Source of the DNA: Umezawaea sp039922235
GTDB taxonomy: Bacteria > Actinomycetota > Actinomycetes > Mycobacteriales > Pseudonocardiaceae
DNA length: 44,026 nt
Assembly: GCA_039922235.1 (NCBI GenBank)
Contig: JBDSAJ010000443.1
Location: 1 to 44,026 of the forward strand
Direction: 5' to 3'
In this document: positions 16,456-24,361 of the stretch, piece after piece
Layout: every line of letters begins with the position of its first letter
Numbering within the stretch: position 1 is the first letter of the stretch
The notes under the pieces: generated by a model
Told to the model about the DNA's origin: nothing
Database searches by the model: none
The model's input: only the letters and a program-made list of their open reading frames with translations
Program-made: the position numbers and the translations under genes

Positions 16456-17232
16456 GTGACTGCCTCGCATCGCATCCCCCCGCACCGGGCGGATGGCCCG
16501 GTTCGTGCCGGTATCCCCGAGCACGGCCGGATCCCCCGGTACTACGCCGTCAAGACCGAACTGCTCTGGCTGGTCGACGCACTCGGAGTGGGCGCGGCAC
16601 TCCCGTCCGAGCGTGAACTGGCCGAACGCTTCTCCGTGTCGCGGGTGACCCTCCGGCAGGCGGTCGGTGAACTGGTCCTGGAGGGCAAGTTGCAACGTCG
16701 CCAAGGCAGCGGGACCTTCGTGGCCCCGCCCAAGCTCGTGCAGCCGCTGTCGCTGGTCAGCTACACCGAGGGCATGCTGCGCCAGGGCGTCCAGCCTGCC
16801 CGCAACGTCATCACCTGCGAACTCCTGCCCGCCGACGAGGTGCTGTCCCACGACCTCAGGCTCGACGTCGGCGCCCCGGTCGTGCACCTGGAGCGCGTGC
16901 TGCTGGCCGACGAGGAGCGGATCGGGCTGGAATCGACCTACCTGTCGGTCGCCCGGTTCCCGGACCTGCTGGACGTCTTCGACGCGACGACGTCGCTCTA
17001 CTCCTGCCTCACGGACCGCTTCGGCGTCGTGTTCGACGAGGCCGAGGAGCGGCTGGAGACCGTGCTGGCGACACCGCGCGAGGCCCTGCTGGTCGGCAAC
17101 AACCCCGCTCTGCCGATGTTGCTGCTGCACCGCGTCTCCTACGACACCGCGGGTGACCCGATCGAGCGCGTCCGGTCCCTGTACCGCGGCGACCGGTTCA
17201 GCTTCGTCGCCAGGCTGACGGCCGAGAAGTGA
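16456..17232 (+). CDS. GntR-family (HutC/UTRA) transcriptional regulator, DasR-like
   Basis: A 258-residue repressor: winged helix at about 30-95 (LPSERELAERFSVSRVTLRQAVGEL, then the wing RRQGSGTFVAPPK) and a UTRA effector domain after that (SYTEGMLRQGVQPARNV, LERVLLADEERIGLESTYLS, SVYRGD-like ending RSLYRGDRFSFVARL). The order and wording resemble DasR, which senses N-acetylglucosamine-6-phosphate or glucosamine-6-phosphate in Streptomyces, but the effector here is not established. The GTG start lacks a clear ribosome site; TAGGCT nine bases upstream could be a -10 of a leaderless mRNA. No sugar transport gene adjoins it, so targets are probably elsewhere. Confidence 0.85.
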   Translation: MTASHRIPPHRADGPVRAGIPEHGRIPRYYAVKTELLWLVDALGVGAALPSERELAERFSVSRVTLRQAVGELVLEGKLQRRQGSGTFVAPPKLVQPLSLVSYTEGMLRQGVQPARNVITCELLPADEVLSHDLRLDVGAPVVHLERVLLADEERIGLESTYLSVARFPDLLDVFDATTSLYSCLTDRFGVVFDEAEERLETVLATPREALLVGNNPALPMLLLHRVSYDTAGDPIERVRSLYRGDRFSFVARLTAEK

Positions 17233-17384
17233 ACCGCGCGGTCCACTGAGGACCGGAGGGGGCGTGGCGGAGCCTGGCACACAAACGCCCGTTAGCAGGA
17301 ACTTCGCGGAGCCCTCTCGGCTGTACCGTGGTGGGGCTTCAGTGGCGCGGCGTTCGCAGCGGAGCGGACGGATCGAGGTGTGCC

Positions 17385-17711
17385 GTGACGTTCAAAGCGG
17401 AGTTCCTCGCCGAACTCGAGGACTGCCTGCGCGGTTACGGCGTGGTCCCGGTGAGAAACCCGGCCGCACTGGCGCGGTTCATCGAGTACGTCCGACTGCT
17501 CCCGGAGGAGCATCCCCGGTTGCGCTGCCTGGAGGGCGTCGACCAGGGTTCGGGCTCGTTCTGGAACAACCCGGCCGTCTGGTGGGAGCGGGTGCCCACC
17601 TTCGGGGTCGCCCACCACGACTGCGGCGCCCTGCTGGACGACCTGCTGGACGAGGCCGTGAACGACGAGATCGACGTGCTGGAGATGGAGATCCGGGAAC
17701 TCCCGGGCTGA
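17385..17711 (+). CDS. Conserved-looking hypothetical protein, 108 residues
   Basis: Not recognised. A small acidic cytosolic protein: an amphipathic N-terminal helix (FKAEFLAELEDCLRGYG), a middle region with aromatic residues (SFWNNPAVWWERVPTF) and an acidic C-terminal helix (LLDDLLDEAVNDEIDVLEME). GTG 17385 is chosen because GAGGTGT lies a few bases upstream and the frame upstream has no ribosome site. It is followed by a bidirectional terminator, and TGTACCGT about 60 bp upstream may be its -10 region. Confidence 0.6.
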   Translation: MTFKAEFLAELEDCLRGYGVVPVRNPAALARFIEYVRLLPEEHPRLRCLEGVDQGSGSFWNNPAVWWERVPTFGVAHHDCGALLDDLLDEAVNDEIDVLEMEIRELPG

Positions 17712-17726
17712 CGCGCGCATGGGAAA

Positions 17727-17766
17727 CCCGTTGCGCGCCCGGTGGTCGGTCCGGACGCGCAACGGG
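17727..17766. terminator. Bidirectional terminator between convergent genes
   Basis: CCCGTTGCGCGCCCGG (17727-17742) pairs with CCGGACGCGCAACGGG (17751-17766) with a single mismatch and an 8-nt loop, 15 bp from each convergent stop codon. Confidence 0.8.
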
Positions 17767-17780
17767 CTGGATCAGGTCGG

Positions 17781-18452
17781 TCAGACGGTCAGCAGCTTGT
17801 CGAAGAAGGCGCGGTACTGGCGCAGCGCCACCCGCAGCTCCTCGGTCTCGACCTGCTCACCCTTGCTCCACTGGCCCTCCAGCGACTTCTTGTGGTCGGC
17901 GAACGTCGTGGCGAGGCTCTGCATCACCTGCGCGACCAACTGGTCGGCGTGCTGCACGGCGTCCCTCGGGCTGTCGACGAAGTCGGACTGGAGTCCGCGC
18001 CACTCGGTGCGGAACCGGTCGACCTCCTCGCCGGTGAACAGCGGAGCCGCGCCCTCCTGGGTGGCGTCCGTGGGCTTCTGCTGGACGACGTCGTCCTGCG
18101 TCGTCTCGTCCCGCACCACCGAGTCATCCGCCGTCTCGTCCAGCGCGGTGGGCTGCTCGTCGTACGTCTCGGTCCCGGTGGGCTGCCGGTTCTCGGTGTC
18201 GACGTCGTCGTACTGGTCGGAGACCACCGAACGGTCGGCGTCGTTGTCGTGGTAGCCCGTCGTGTCCGTGACGTCCGTGCGGTCCCGGTCCACGTCGGTG
18301 TCCGTCGCGTACTGGTCCTTGGCCTGGTACTGGTCGTTGTCGCGGTACTCGTCGGTGGTGTCGGTGCGGTCCGGGTCGTCCGCGCGGGTGCGGTCGTGGT
18401 CGGGCAGCAGGTCTTCCGTGCTGAGGGGCCTGAGGTCCTGGCGCTCGGTCAT
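17781..18452 (-). CDS. Acidic low-complexity protein with a C-terminal helical domain shared with its neighbour
   Basis: Unknown function, 223 residues. The first ~135 residues are disordered and very rich in Asp, Thr, Gln and Tyr (DRTDTTDEYRDNDQYQAKDQY). The last ~85 residues form a helical domain (EEVDRFRTEWRGLQSDFVDS ... ALRQYRAFFDKLL) that is clearly related to that of the upstream membrane protein (shared FVDxPxxAVxxADxLVxxxM and LRxAxxxYRxxFxxLL). The gene begins 17 bp after the neighbour's stop and has AAGGAG eight bases before ATG, so the two are one operon. No signal or membrane segment; presumably cytosolic, possibly interacting with the anchored paralogue. Confidence 0.75.
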   Translation of the reverse strand: MTERQDLRPLSTEDLLPDHDRTRADDPDRTDTTDEYRDNDQYQAKDQYATDTDVDRDRTDVTDTTGYHDNDADRSVVSDQYDDVDTENRQPTGTETYDEQPTALDETADDSVVRDETTQDDVVQQKPTDATQEGAAPLFTGEEVDRFRTEWRGLQSDFVDSPRDAVQHADQLVAQVMQSLATTFADHKKSLEGQWSKGEQVETEELRVALRQYRAFFDKLLTV

Positions 18453-18469
18453 TGCTTCGCTCCTTCTCG

Positions 18470-19051
18470 TCAGGCCTTGTGGGCCCGGTCGTCGTGCGCC
18501 CGATCGTCACGGGCCCGGTCGTCGGTGCTTCCGAGCAAGTCCTGGAACAAGGTGCGGTAGTGGACCATCGCGTTGCGGAGGTCTTCGGTCGTCGCGTCGC
18601 CGGACTTGTCGCGCTGCGAGATCTCGTGCGCGGAGCGGTAGTGCTCCAGCGTGCGCGAGTGCTCGACGGAGAGGAGTTCCGCCCGCTTCTCGTAGCTCCC
18701 GGTGGGGTAGCCGCGCTCGGACATCAGGTCGGTAACCAGAACGTCGGCCTCGGCCACGGCACCCGCGGGGGCGTCGACGAACTGCTCCTGGATGCGCGAC
18801 CAGTGGCGGCCGTAGCTCTCCCGCGACTGCGGGCTCAGCTCACGGAGATCCAGCTCTGCGTGCGCCTTCTGCCGGTCGGTGAGTTCGCGCTCCGCGGCCG
18901 TGCGGTTGTCGCTGCTTTCCACCGCGCGGTCGTACTCGGGCCCGAACTTGTCCTGCAGGCGCTTGCGCTGGAGGTACTTGTTCGCCAGGACTGCGATCAC
19001 AGCCAGTACGACCAGCACGACGACGATGCCGATGATGGCGCCGGTGGACAT
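18470..19051 (-). CDS. Membrane-anchored hypothetical protein, paralogous domain to the next gene
   Basis: A 193-residue protein with one N-terminal transmembrane helix (IIGIVVVLVVLAVIAVLA, about 6-23) and a basic stop (NKYLQRKRLQ), so the rest faces the cytosol. A charged helical linker leads to the domain RHWSRIQEQFVDAPAGAVAEADVLV ... LRNAMVHYRTLFQDLL, shared with the downstream protein. The tail is a short repeat of DDRAR/DDRAH units. ATG 19051 has a near-perfect GGAGG six bases upstream. A GTTT-N15-GGGAAC element 40 bp upstream suggests general stress sigma control. Function unknown; a stress-related envelope role is inference only. Confidence 0.78.
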   Translation of the reverse strand: MSTGAIIGIVVVLVVLAVIAVLANKYLQRKRLQDKFGPEYDRAVESSDNRTAAERELTDRQKAHAELDLRELSPQSRESYGRHWSRIQEQFVDAPAGAVAEADVLVTDLMSERGYPTGSYEKRAELLSVEHSRTLEHYRSAHEISQRDKSGDATTEDLRNAMVHYRTLFQDLLGSTDDRARDDRAHDDRAHKA

Positions 19052-19090
19052 CGCAGCCTCCTTTGGTCTGAGGGAGTTGACGAAACCGGG

Positions 19091-19115
19091 GTTCCCTTGT
19101 GCCACAGGGATAAAC
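19091..19115 (-). promoter_or_regulatory. Candidate stress-sigma (SigB/SigF-type) promoter
   Basis: On the minus strand GTTT (19115-19112) is followed after 15 nt by GGGAAC (19096-19091), close to the actinobacterial general-stress consensus GTTT-N14-16-GGGTAC. The -10 ends 40 bp ahead of the membrane protein start at 19051. Confidence 0.4.
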
Positions 19116-19151
19116 ATCCGTTTCCGGAAGGAGTAACCCCGTTGACGCAAA

Positions 19152-19188
19152 AGGCGCATCGGCGGCCTCCTCGGCCACCGATGCGCCT
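19152..19188 (-). terminator. Intrinsic terminator downstream of rtcB
   Basis: AGGCGCATCGG (19152-19162) pairs perfectly with 19178-19188; an inner GGCC/GGCC pair extends it. On the minus strand the stem is followed by TTTT, 14 bp past the rtcB stop. Confidence 0.85.
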
Positions 19189-19201
19189 CGACGCGGTGTG
19201 G

Positions 19202-20380
19202 TCAGCCCTTCACGCAGACGACCTGCTTCAGCCGCGTGACGACCTCGACGAGGTCCGACTGGCTCGCGATGACCTTCTCCACGTCCTTGTAGGCGCCGGG
19301 GATCTCGTCCACCACCCCGGCATCCTTCCGGCACTCGACACCGGCGGTCTGCTCGGCGAGGTCCTTGGCGGTGAACAACTTCTTCGCCTTGGTCCGCGAC
19401 ATCTTCCGGCCCGCGCCGTGCGACGCCGACGAGAACGACTCGGGGTTGCCGAGACCGCGCACGATGTACGACCCGGTCCCCATCGAGCCAGGAATGATCC
19501 CCAGCTCGCCGAGCCCGGCCCGAATCGCCCCCTTGCGGGTGATCAGCACGTCCTCCCCGAAGTGCGTCTCCTCAGCGACGTAGTTGTGGTGGCAGCTGAT
19601 CGGTGAGTCGAACCGCACATCGTCGAACTCCTCGCGCAGCACATCGCACACCAGCCGTAGCATCACGGCCCGGTTCCGCCGCGCGTACTCCTGCGCCCAG
19701 TACAGGTCGTGCCGGTACGCCGCCATCTCCGGCGTGCCGGCCAGGAACACCGCGAGGTCCGGGTCGGGCAGTTCGGCGTTGTGCGCCAGCTTCCGCGCGA
19801 CCGAGATGTGGTGCTGCGCCAACTCGTTGCCGATGTTCCGCGACCCGGAGTGCAGCATGACCCACACGCCCTGGTCGGTGTCGAGGCACACCTCGAGGAA
19901 GTGGTTGCCCCCACCGAGCGTCCCCAACTGCCGCAACGCCTTCGCCGCCCGTGCGTGGACGGCGGGCGTCAACTCGTCGAAACCACGCCAGAACGCCTTC
20001 CAGTCATCGGCGTCGGCAGCACCGAACGCGGGCTCCGAGTGCTGCTGGAACCCGACCGGCACCGCGGCCTCGATCAAGCCGCGCAACCGCCGCAGGCTGT
20101 CCGGCAGGTCATCCGCCGTCAACGACGTCCGCACGGCCGTCATCCCGCACCCGATGTCCACCCCGACCGCCGCGGGCGACACGGCGTCGCGAAGCGCGAT
20201 GACCGAACCGACGGTCGCCCCGCGCCCGAAGTGCACATCCGGCATCACCGCGACGTGCTTCACCGCCCATGGCAACGCGGAGATGTTCCGCAACTGCTGC
20301 ATCGCCTGGGACTCGACCTCCTCAGGCCGAGTCCACATGCGAATGTCGACCCCGTTGCCGGGGACCGTGATAGGTGCCAT
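19202..20380 (-). CDS. rtcB: RtcB-family 3'-phosphate RNA-splicing ligase
   Basis: A 392-residue Mn2+/GTP-dependent RNA ligase that joins 2',3'-cyclic phosphate or 3'-phosphate ends to 5'-OH ends. Hallmarks: VMPDVHFGRGATVG, the metal-site Asp-x2-Cys in GVDIGCGM (Cys78, the same number as in E. coli RtcB), GGGNHF (159-161), the metal His residues in HSGSRNIG and CHHNYV, and the guanylylated His321 in SASHGAGRKMSR. All key residues are present. No RtcA or archease gene is adjacent; it is followed by its own terminator. Role in RNA repair or tRNA damage recovery is inferred from the family. Confidence 0.95.
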   Translation of the reverse strand: MAPITVPGNGVDIRMWTRPEEVESQAMQQLRNISALPWAVKHVAVMPDVHFGRGATVGSVIALRDAVSPAAVGVDIGCGMTAVRTSLTADDLPDSLRRLRGLIEAAVPVGFQQHSEPAFGAADADDWKAFWRGFDELTPAVHARAAKALRQLGTLGGGNHFLEVCLDTDQGVWVMLHSGSRNIGNELAQHHISVARKLAHNAELPDPDLAVFLAGTPEMAAYRHDLYWAQEYARRNRAVMLRLVCDVLREEFDDVRFDSPISCHHNYVAEETHFGEDVLITRKGAIRAGLGELGIIPGSMGTGSYIVRGLGNPESFSSASHGAGRKMSRTKAKKLFTAKDLAEQTAGVECRKDAGVVDEIPGAYKDVEKVIASQSDLVEVVTRLKQVVCVKG

Positions 20381-20444
20381 GCACCCAGGCTAAGCACCGA
20401 ACAGCCTGGCACCTAACGACTTTAGGCCCCGCGCCCCGCCGGCC

Positions 20445-21248
20445 TCACCGGCTGACGGCCACCCGGTACTGCCGAATCGCCAACGGCACGAACACGGCCA
20501 GGATCACCAGGCTCCACAGCACCGAAGCCAGCACCGGGTGCTGCAACGGCCACACGTCCGGCGTCGTGAGCAGCGGGCTGGTGTTCCCGAACAGCTCCCG
20601 AGCGGCCTGCGTGACGGCCGAGATCGGGTTCCACTCCGCGAACACCTTCAGCGGCCCCGGCAGGTTCGTCGTCCCCACGAAGGTGTTCGCGATGAACGTC
20701 AACGGGAAGATCACGATGAACGAGGCGTTGTTCACCACCTCGGGCGACCGCACCGCCAGCCCCACCACCGCCATGCCCCACGAGATCGAGTAGGCGAACA
20801 GCAGCATCACCGCGAACCCGGTCAACGCCTCCAGGAACGACGAGTGGATCCGCCACCCCACCAGCAGCCCGGTCACCGACATCACCACGATGACGATCAC
20901 GTTGTTCAGCAGGTCGCTGGTGGTGCGCCCGATCAGCACGGCGGACCGCGCCATCGGCAACGACCGGAACCGGTCGATGATCCCCTTCTGCATGTCCTCG
21001 GCCAGCCCGGTGCCGGTGATCGTCGCGCCGAACACCACCGTCTGCGCGAAGATCCCGGCCATCAGGAACTCCCGGTAGTTCATCCCAGGGATCTCGATCG
21101 CACTGCCGAACACGTACGCGAACAGCAGCACGAACATGATCGGCGACAGCGTCGCGAACACGATCAGGTCCGGCACCCGCTTCACCTTGATCAGGTTCCG
21201 CTTGGCGACCACCGCCCCGTCCGCCAAGGCTTCCACGAACGCGTTCAC
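20445..21248 (-). CDS. ABC-2 type permease, DrrB-like
   Basis: A 267-residue membrane protein with six predicted helices, including LIVFATLSPIMFVLLFAYVFG, LLNNVIVIVVMSVTGLLVG, ALTGFAVMLLFAYSISWG, SFIVIFPLTFIANTFVG and SLVILAVFVPLAI. The middle carries the family EDMQKGIIDRFRSLPMARSA coupling segment and the late LPGPLKVFAEWNPIS motif found in daunorubicin-resistance DrrB proteins. It forms the membrane part of the exporter with the ATPase encoded just upstream; its GTG start shares four bases with the ATPase stop. Substrate unknown: a drug, a lipid or a secondary metabolite. Confidence 0.9.
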   Translation of the reverse strand: MNAFVEALADGAVVAKRNLIKVKRVPDLIVFATLSPIMFVLLFAYVFGSAIEIPGMNYREFLMAGIFAQTVVFGATITGTGLAEDMQKGIIDRFRSLPMARSAVLIGRTTSDLLNNVIVIVVMSVTGLLVGWRIHSSFLEALTGFAVMLLFAYSISWGMAVVGLAVRSPEVVNNASFIVIFPLTFIANTFVGTTNLPGPLKVFAEWNPISAVTQAARELFGNTSPLLTTPDVWPLQHPVLASVLWSLVILAVFVPLAIRQYRVAVSR

Positions 21249-22213
21249 TTCCCTCCCTCCTCGTTCTTGTCGTCCTCGGCCGAGCGCCCCGTCAACGTCA
21301 GGAAGACGTCGTCCAGCGTCGGCCGCCGCAGCCCGATGTCCAACACCTTGATCGCCTCGCCGTCCAGGAGGCGGATGGCCTCCACGAGCAGGTCGGCACC
21401 ACCCGACACCGGCACCACGACGTGGTTGCCGCGCTCGTCCACGGAGATCTCCGCGATCGCCAGCGACCCCAACGCCTTCTTGGTCAACGCCACGTCCCGC
21501 GCGGACGACACGGTCAACTCCAGCCGCTCACCGCCGACCTGTGCCTTGAGCTGGTCGGACGTCCCCTCCGCGATCACCTTCCCGTGGTCGATGACGGCGA
21601 TCTTGTCGGCCAGCCGGTCGGCCTCCTCCAGGTACTGCGTGGTCAGCAGGACCGTCGTCCCGCCCGCGACCAGTTCCGCGATCACGTCCCACATGCCCAG
21701 CCTGCTGCGCGGATCCAGCCCGGTGGTCGGCTCGTCCAGGAACAGCACGACCGGTTTCGCCACCAGCGCTGCGGCCAGGTCGAGCCGCCGCCGCATCCCG
21801 CCGGAGTACCCCTTCACCTGCCGGTCGGCGGCCTCCACGAGGTCGAACCGCTCCAGCAGTTCCCGCGCCCGCTCCCGGCTCGGCGTCCGCCCCAGGTGGT
21901 ACAGCCGCCCCACCATGTCGAGGTTCTCGAACCCCGTCAGCGTCTCGTCCACCGCCGCGTACTGCCCGGACAGCCCGATCCGCTTGCGCAGCTCCCGTGC
22001 GTCGGTCCGCACGTCGAGCCCGGCCACCGACGCCGATCCGGCGTCGAATTCCAGCAGGGTCGTCAGCACCCGCACCGCTGTCGTCTTGCCCGCGCCGTTC
22101 GGACCGAGCAAGCCCATGACGCTGCCCTCGGGCACCACCAGGTCGAGCCCGTCCAGAGCGACGACGGACCCGTACCTCTTGACCAGTCCTCTGGCCACGA
22201 TCGCGTCTGCCAT
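21245..22213 (-). CDS. ABC transporter ATPase, DrrA-like
   Basis: A 322-residue nucleotide-binding subunit. Walker A GPNGAGKTT (about 40), Q-loop in LSGQYAAVDE, signature YSGGMRRR, Walker B VVLFLDEPTTGLDPRSR and switch His-like LLTTQYLEEAD (Gln in place of the usual His, as normal in DrrA proteins). The C-terminal ~100 residues match the DrrA regulatory extension (RLELTVSSARD ... LRRPTLDDVFLTLTG). It powers export by the DrrB-like permease, coupled by a 4-bp overlap. ATG 22213 is preferred; a GTG two codons upstream also fits. No good ribosome site is seen. Confidence 0.92.
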   Translation of the reverse strand: MADAIVARGLVKRYGSVVALDGLDLVVPEGSVMGLLGPNGAGKTTAVRVLTTLLEFDAGSASVAGLDVRTDARELRKRIGLSGQYAAVDETLTGFENLDMVGRLYHLGRTPSRERARELLERFDLVEAADRQVKGYSGGMRRRLDLAAALVAKPVVLFLDEPTTGLDPRSRLGMWDVIAELVAGGTTVLLTTQYLEEADRLADKIAVIDHGKVIAEGTSDQLKAQVGGERLELTVSSARDVALTKKALGSLAIAEISVDERGNHVVVPVSGGADLLVEAIRLLDGEAIKVLDIGLRRPTLDDVFLTLTGRSAEDDKNEEGGK

Positions 22214-22295
22214 GCACACATGATGCTGTCGAGCACCGACAATTTCGCCCGATTTGCGCCGTGGTGCCCCTGACCAGGTGAAATATGGTGGCCGG

Positions 22296-22910
22296 CTACT
22301 TCGTTGCCAGCAGCATGAGGAACGGGGCGGTCGCGGCGGTGGGGCTGTCGGTCGGGTCGCCGTGCGCGTTCAGCGACGCCACCGACGCGAACCGTCGTCG
22401 CACGTGCGTCGCCACGTCCTCGCCCGGCGCGCCCGTGAGCAGCCGGTAGGCCGCGCGGGCCACGCCCGTCGGGCGGACGTCGGCCACGAACAGCCGGCCA
22501 CCGGGTCTGAGCGCGCGGTGGACGTTGCTCACCGCCGCCGCGATGTCCGGCATCGCGCTGAGCGAGGTCATCGCGATCGCCGCGTCGAACCGGTCGACCC
22601 CCAGCGGTGTGGAGGTGGCGTCGACGCGGGTCAGCGTGACGCCGTCCCACGCGTTGGCGTCGATCCGGCGCTGGGCGGCGGCGAGCATCCGCGGGCTGAA
22701 GTCGGCGCCGGTGACCGTGCCGTTAGGACCGACGGCCTCGCGGAGCACCGCGAGGTACGGGCCGGTGCCGCAGCCGAGGTCCAGCACGGACTCTCCACCG
22801 GTCACGCCCAGGCCGTCGACGGCGAGGTGCAGGTGCGGGCGCTGCTTGCGCTCGATCCAGGTCTGGCGGCCGCTCGCCCAGTTCCAGAACCTCAGGTTGC
22901 GCGTGGTCAT
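22296..22910 (-). CDS. Class I SAM-dependent methyltransferase
   Basis: A 204-residue cytosolic enzyme. SAM-binding motif I is VLDLGCGTGPYLAVL (about 42-56), followed by GADFSPRMLAAAQRR (acidic residue binding the SAM ribose), motif VDRFDAAIAMTSLSAMPD, and LRPGGRLFVADV after it. Similar to Methyltransf_11/25 proteins; the substrate cannot be told. The start ATG at 22910 has GGGGGAACC just before it. It is divergent from a TetR regulator with a double palindrome between them, so the TetR protein probably represses it. Confidence 0.85.
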   Translation of the reverse strand: MTTRNLRFWNWASGRQTWIERKQRPHLHLAVDGLGVTGGESVLDLGCGTGPYLAVLREAVGPNGTVTGADFSPRMLAAAQRRIDANAWDGVTLTRVDATSTPLGVDRFDAAIAMTSLSAMPDIAAAVSNVHRALRPGGRLFVADVRPTGVARAAYRLLTGAPGEDVATHVRRRFASVASLNAHGDPTDSPTAATAPFLMLLATK

Positions 22911-22922
22911 GGTTCCCCCTCC

Positions 22923-22975
22923 GTTGCGATGCGCTTGCATTGCCAAGATAGGATGCCATGCAAGCGCATTGCAAC
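22923..22975. promoter_or_regulatory. Double palindromic operator between methyltransferase and TetR genes
   Basis: Arms 22923-22940 and 22958-22975 (18 bp each) are reverse complements with one mismatch, 17 nt apart. Each arm is itself near palindromic around TGCAAGCGCATTGCA, so two TetR dimers could bind. TAGGAT at 22949-22954 may be the -10 for tetR, between the two sites. Confidence 0.65.
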
Positions 22976-22988
22976 AGGGGAGGGCTTC

Positions 22989-23552
22989 GTGCCGAAGCAG
23001 GTGGACCACGGCGAGCGGCGGCGACAGGTGGCCGAGGCGCTGTGGCGCGTCACGGCCGAGCACGGGCTGGAAGCCGTGACGCTGCGCCAGGTCGCGGCCG
23101 AGGCGGGCGTGTCGATGGGGCTGGTGCAGCACTACTTCAGCGGCAAGGACGAGATGCTGCTGTTCGCCTACGAGTGCCTGCGCGACCGGGCCGGGGCGCG
23201 GGTGGCCGCGCTGGACCTGCCCGCCGAGCCGCGGGCACGGGTCCGGGTGCTGCTGGTCGACCTGCTGCCGCTGGACGCCGACCGGGTCGTCGAGGCGCAG
23301 GTGGCGGTGGCGTTCCTCGCCCGCGCGGCCGTGCGGCCGGAGATCGCGGCGGTGGTGCGGGAAGGGCAGGTGTGGCTGCGGGACTTCCTCGCCGCCGACC
23401 TGCGTGCCGCCGGGGTCCGGGACGCCGAGCACGAGGCCGACGTCCTGCTGGCCCTGCACGACGGACTGGTCGGCCACGTGGTGTCCGGGTACCGCACGGC
23501 GGCGCGGGCACGGGGAGTGCTGGAGGGGCACCTCGACCGGCTGCTCGGGTGA
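22989..23552 (+). CDS. TetR-family transcriptional regulator
   Basis: A 187-residue repressor. The helix-turn-helix lies at about 12-55 (RRRQVAEALWRVTAEHGLEAV, TLRQVAAEAGVSMGLVQHYF), with the typical FSGKDEMLLFAYE linker, then an all-helical ligand-binding domain like TetR_C_6 (BetI-type) proteins. GTG 22989 is preceded by AGGGGAGGG with six bases spacing. It likely regulates itself and the divergent methyltransferase through the double palindrome at 22923-22975. The ligand is unknown. Confidence 0.88.
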   Translation: MPKQVDHGERRRQVAEALWRVTAEHGLEAVTLRQVAAEAGVSMGLVQHYFSGKDEMLLFAYECLRDRAGARVAALDLPAEPRARVRVLLVDLLPLDADRVVEAQVAVAFLARAAVRPEIAAVVREGQVWLRDFLAADLRAAGVRDAEHEADVLLALHDGLVGHVVSGYRTAARARGVLEGHLDRLLG

Positions 23553-23635
23553 ACGGGCCGACGCCCATGACCCGTACGACGCTGGCTACCGAGCCGCCCG
23601 AGGTGCTGCTTACGTGCCGGGCTCGGCAGGCCACG

Positions 23636-24361
23636 TCAGTCCAGCAGGGCTGCTCGGAGTTCTTCTCTGCGCAGCAGGTCCAGCACGGAGCGGTTGTCGA
23701 TCACCCTGGTCGCGCCGGGGCTCAACGCCAGGCGCAGGAGCGATTGGCACACGTCCGCGAAGGGTTGCTCCCGTACGGTGACGACCGCCTCGTGCATGTC
23801 GGCGGCCAGGTCGTTCTCGTACGCCTCGGCCCACTTTGCCAGGCACAGCAGCACCACTCGATGAGCCTGTTGGCGACCTCTGGTCAACGTGGGCCGGTTG
23901 AGCGAGCAGACCTCGATCGTCGCGCGACCTTTCGGGGTCAGGGGGTGGTAGATGCCGAGCGACGGTGTCAGCACGAGGTGCTCGAACGGGTCCTCGGTGG
24001 TGGGGTCGATCAGGAGCGGCATTCCGTCGGGGCCGAGGGGGAACCGCTGGGCCTTGTTGTGGCTGTTGCAGGTTGAGCACGCCAGGAGGTGGTTGAGCCA
24101 GTCGAACGTGCGCAGTGGGTTGCGGGCCAATGGCTCGAAGTGGTCGATGTCCGTTCCCTGGCTGTCGCCGCAGTACATGCAGCACTCGATGCCGGGAGCC
24201 ATGCCCGCGAGCACCTTCCGCAGGGGCCGCCGCACCTGGCTGCGCTTCCACACCAGGCGGGCGGTCTCGGCCCTGTTCGCCGCGACCGTGATTTTCGCTG
24301 TGAGCGGTGGAAGTCGATCGGCCAATTCTTGGTCCAACGCGGGACGGACGATCCGGATCAT
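23636..24361 (-). CDS. HNH endonuclease of TIGR02646/PtuB type (Septu-like defence)
   Basis: A 241-residue protein with an N-terminal helical part and an HNH/zinc finger core: Cys61-x2-Cys64 (CMYCGD), the metal-binding DIDHFEP (Asp73-His74), the Asn in WLNHLLAC (Asn90), and Cys95-x2-Cys98-Asn99 in CSTCNS followed by Lys103 and RFP. This spacing is that of PtuB-type nucleases (often annotated TIGR02646), which cleave DNA when paired with an ABC/SMC-like ATPase. The ATG overlaps the stop of the ATPase gene by 4 bases, so the two are translationally coupled. The C-terminal ~110 residues are helical and unassigned. The base composition is visibly less GC-rich than in the neighbouring metabolic genes, which suggests transfer. 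Confidence 0.82.
   Translation of the reverse strand: MIRIVRPALDQELADRLPPLTAKITVAANRAETARLVWKRSQVRRPLRKVLAGMAPGIECCMYCGDSQGTDIDHFEPLARNPLRTFDWLNHLLACSTCNSHNKAQRFPLGPDGMPLLIDPTTEDPFEHLVLTPSLGIYHPLTPKGRATIEVCSLNRPTLTRGRQQAHRVVLLCLAKWAEAYENDLAADMHEAVVTVREQPFADVCQSLLRLALSPGATRVIDNRSVLDLLRREELRAALLD

Noticed and set aside
16449..16462. A DasR-type dre operator at the GntR gene start
   Set aside because: Only the left half ACTGGTC matches; the right half does not, and it overlaps the start codon.
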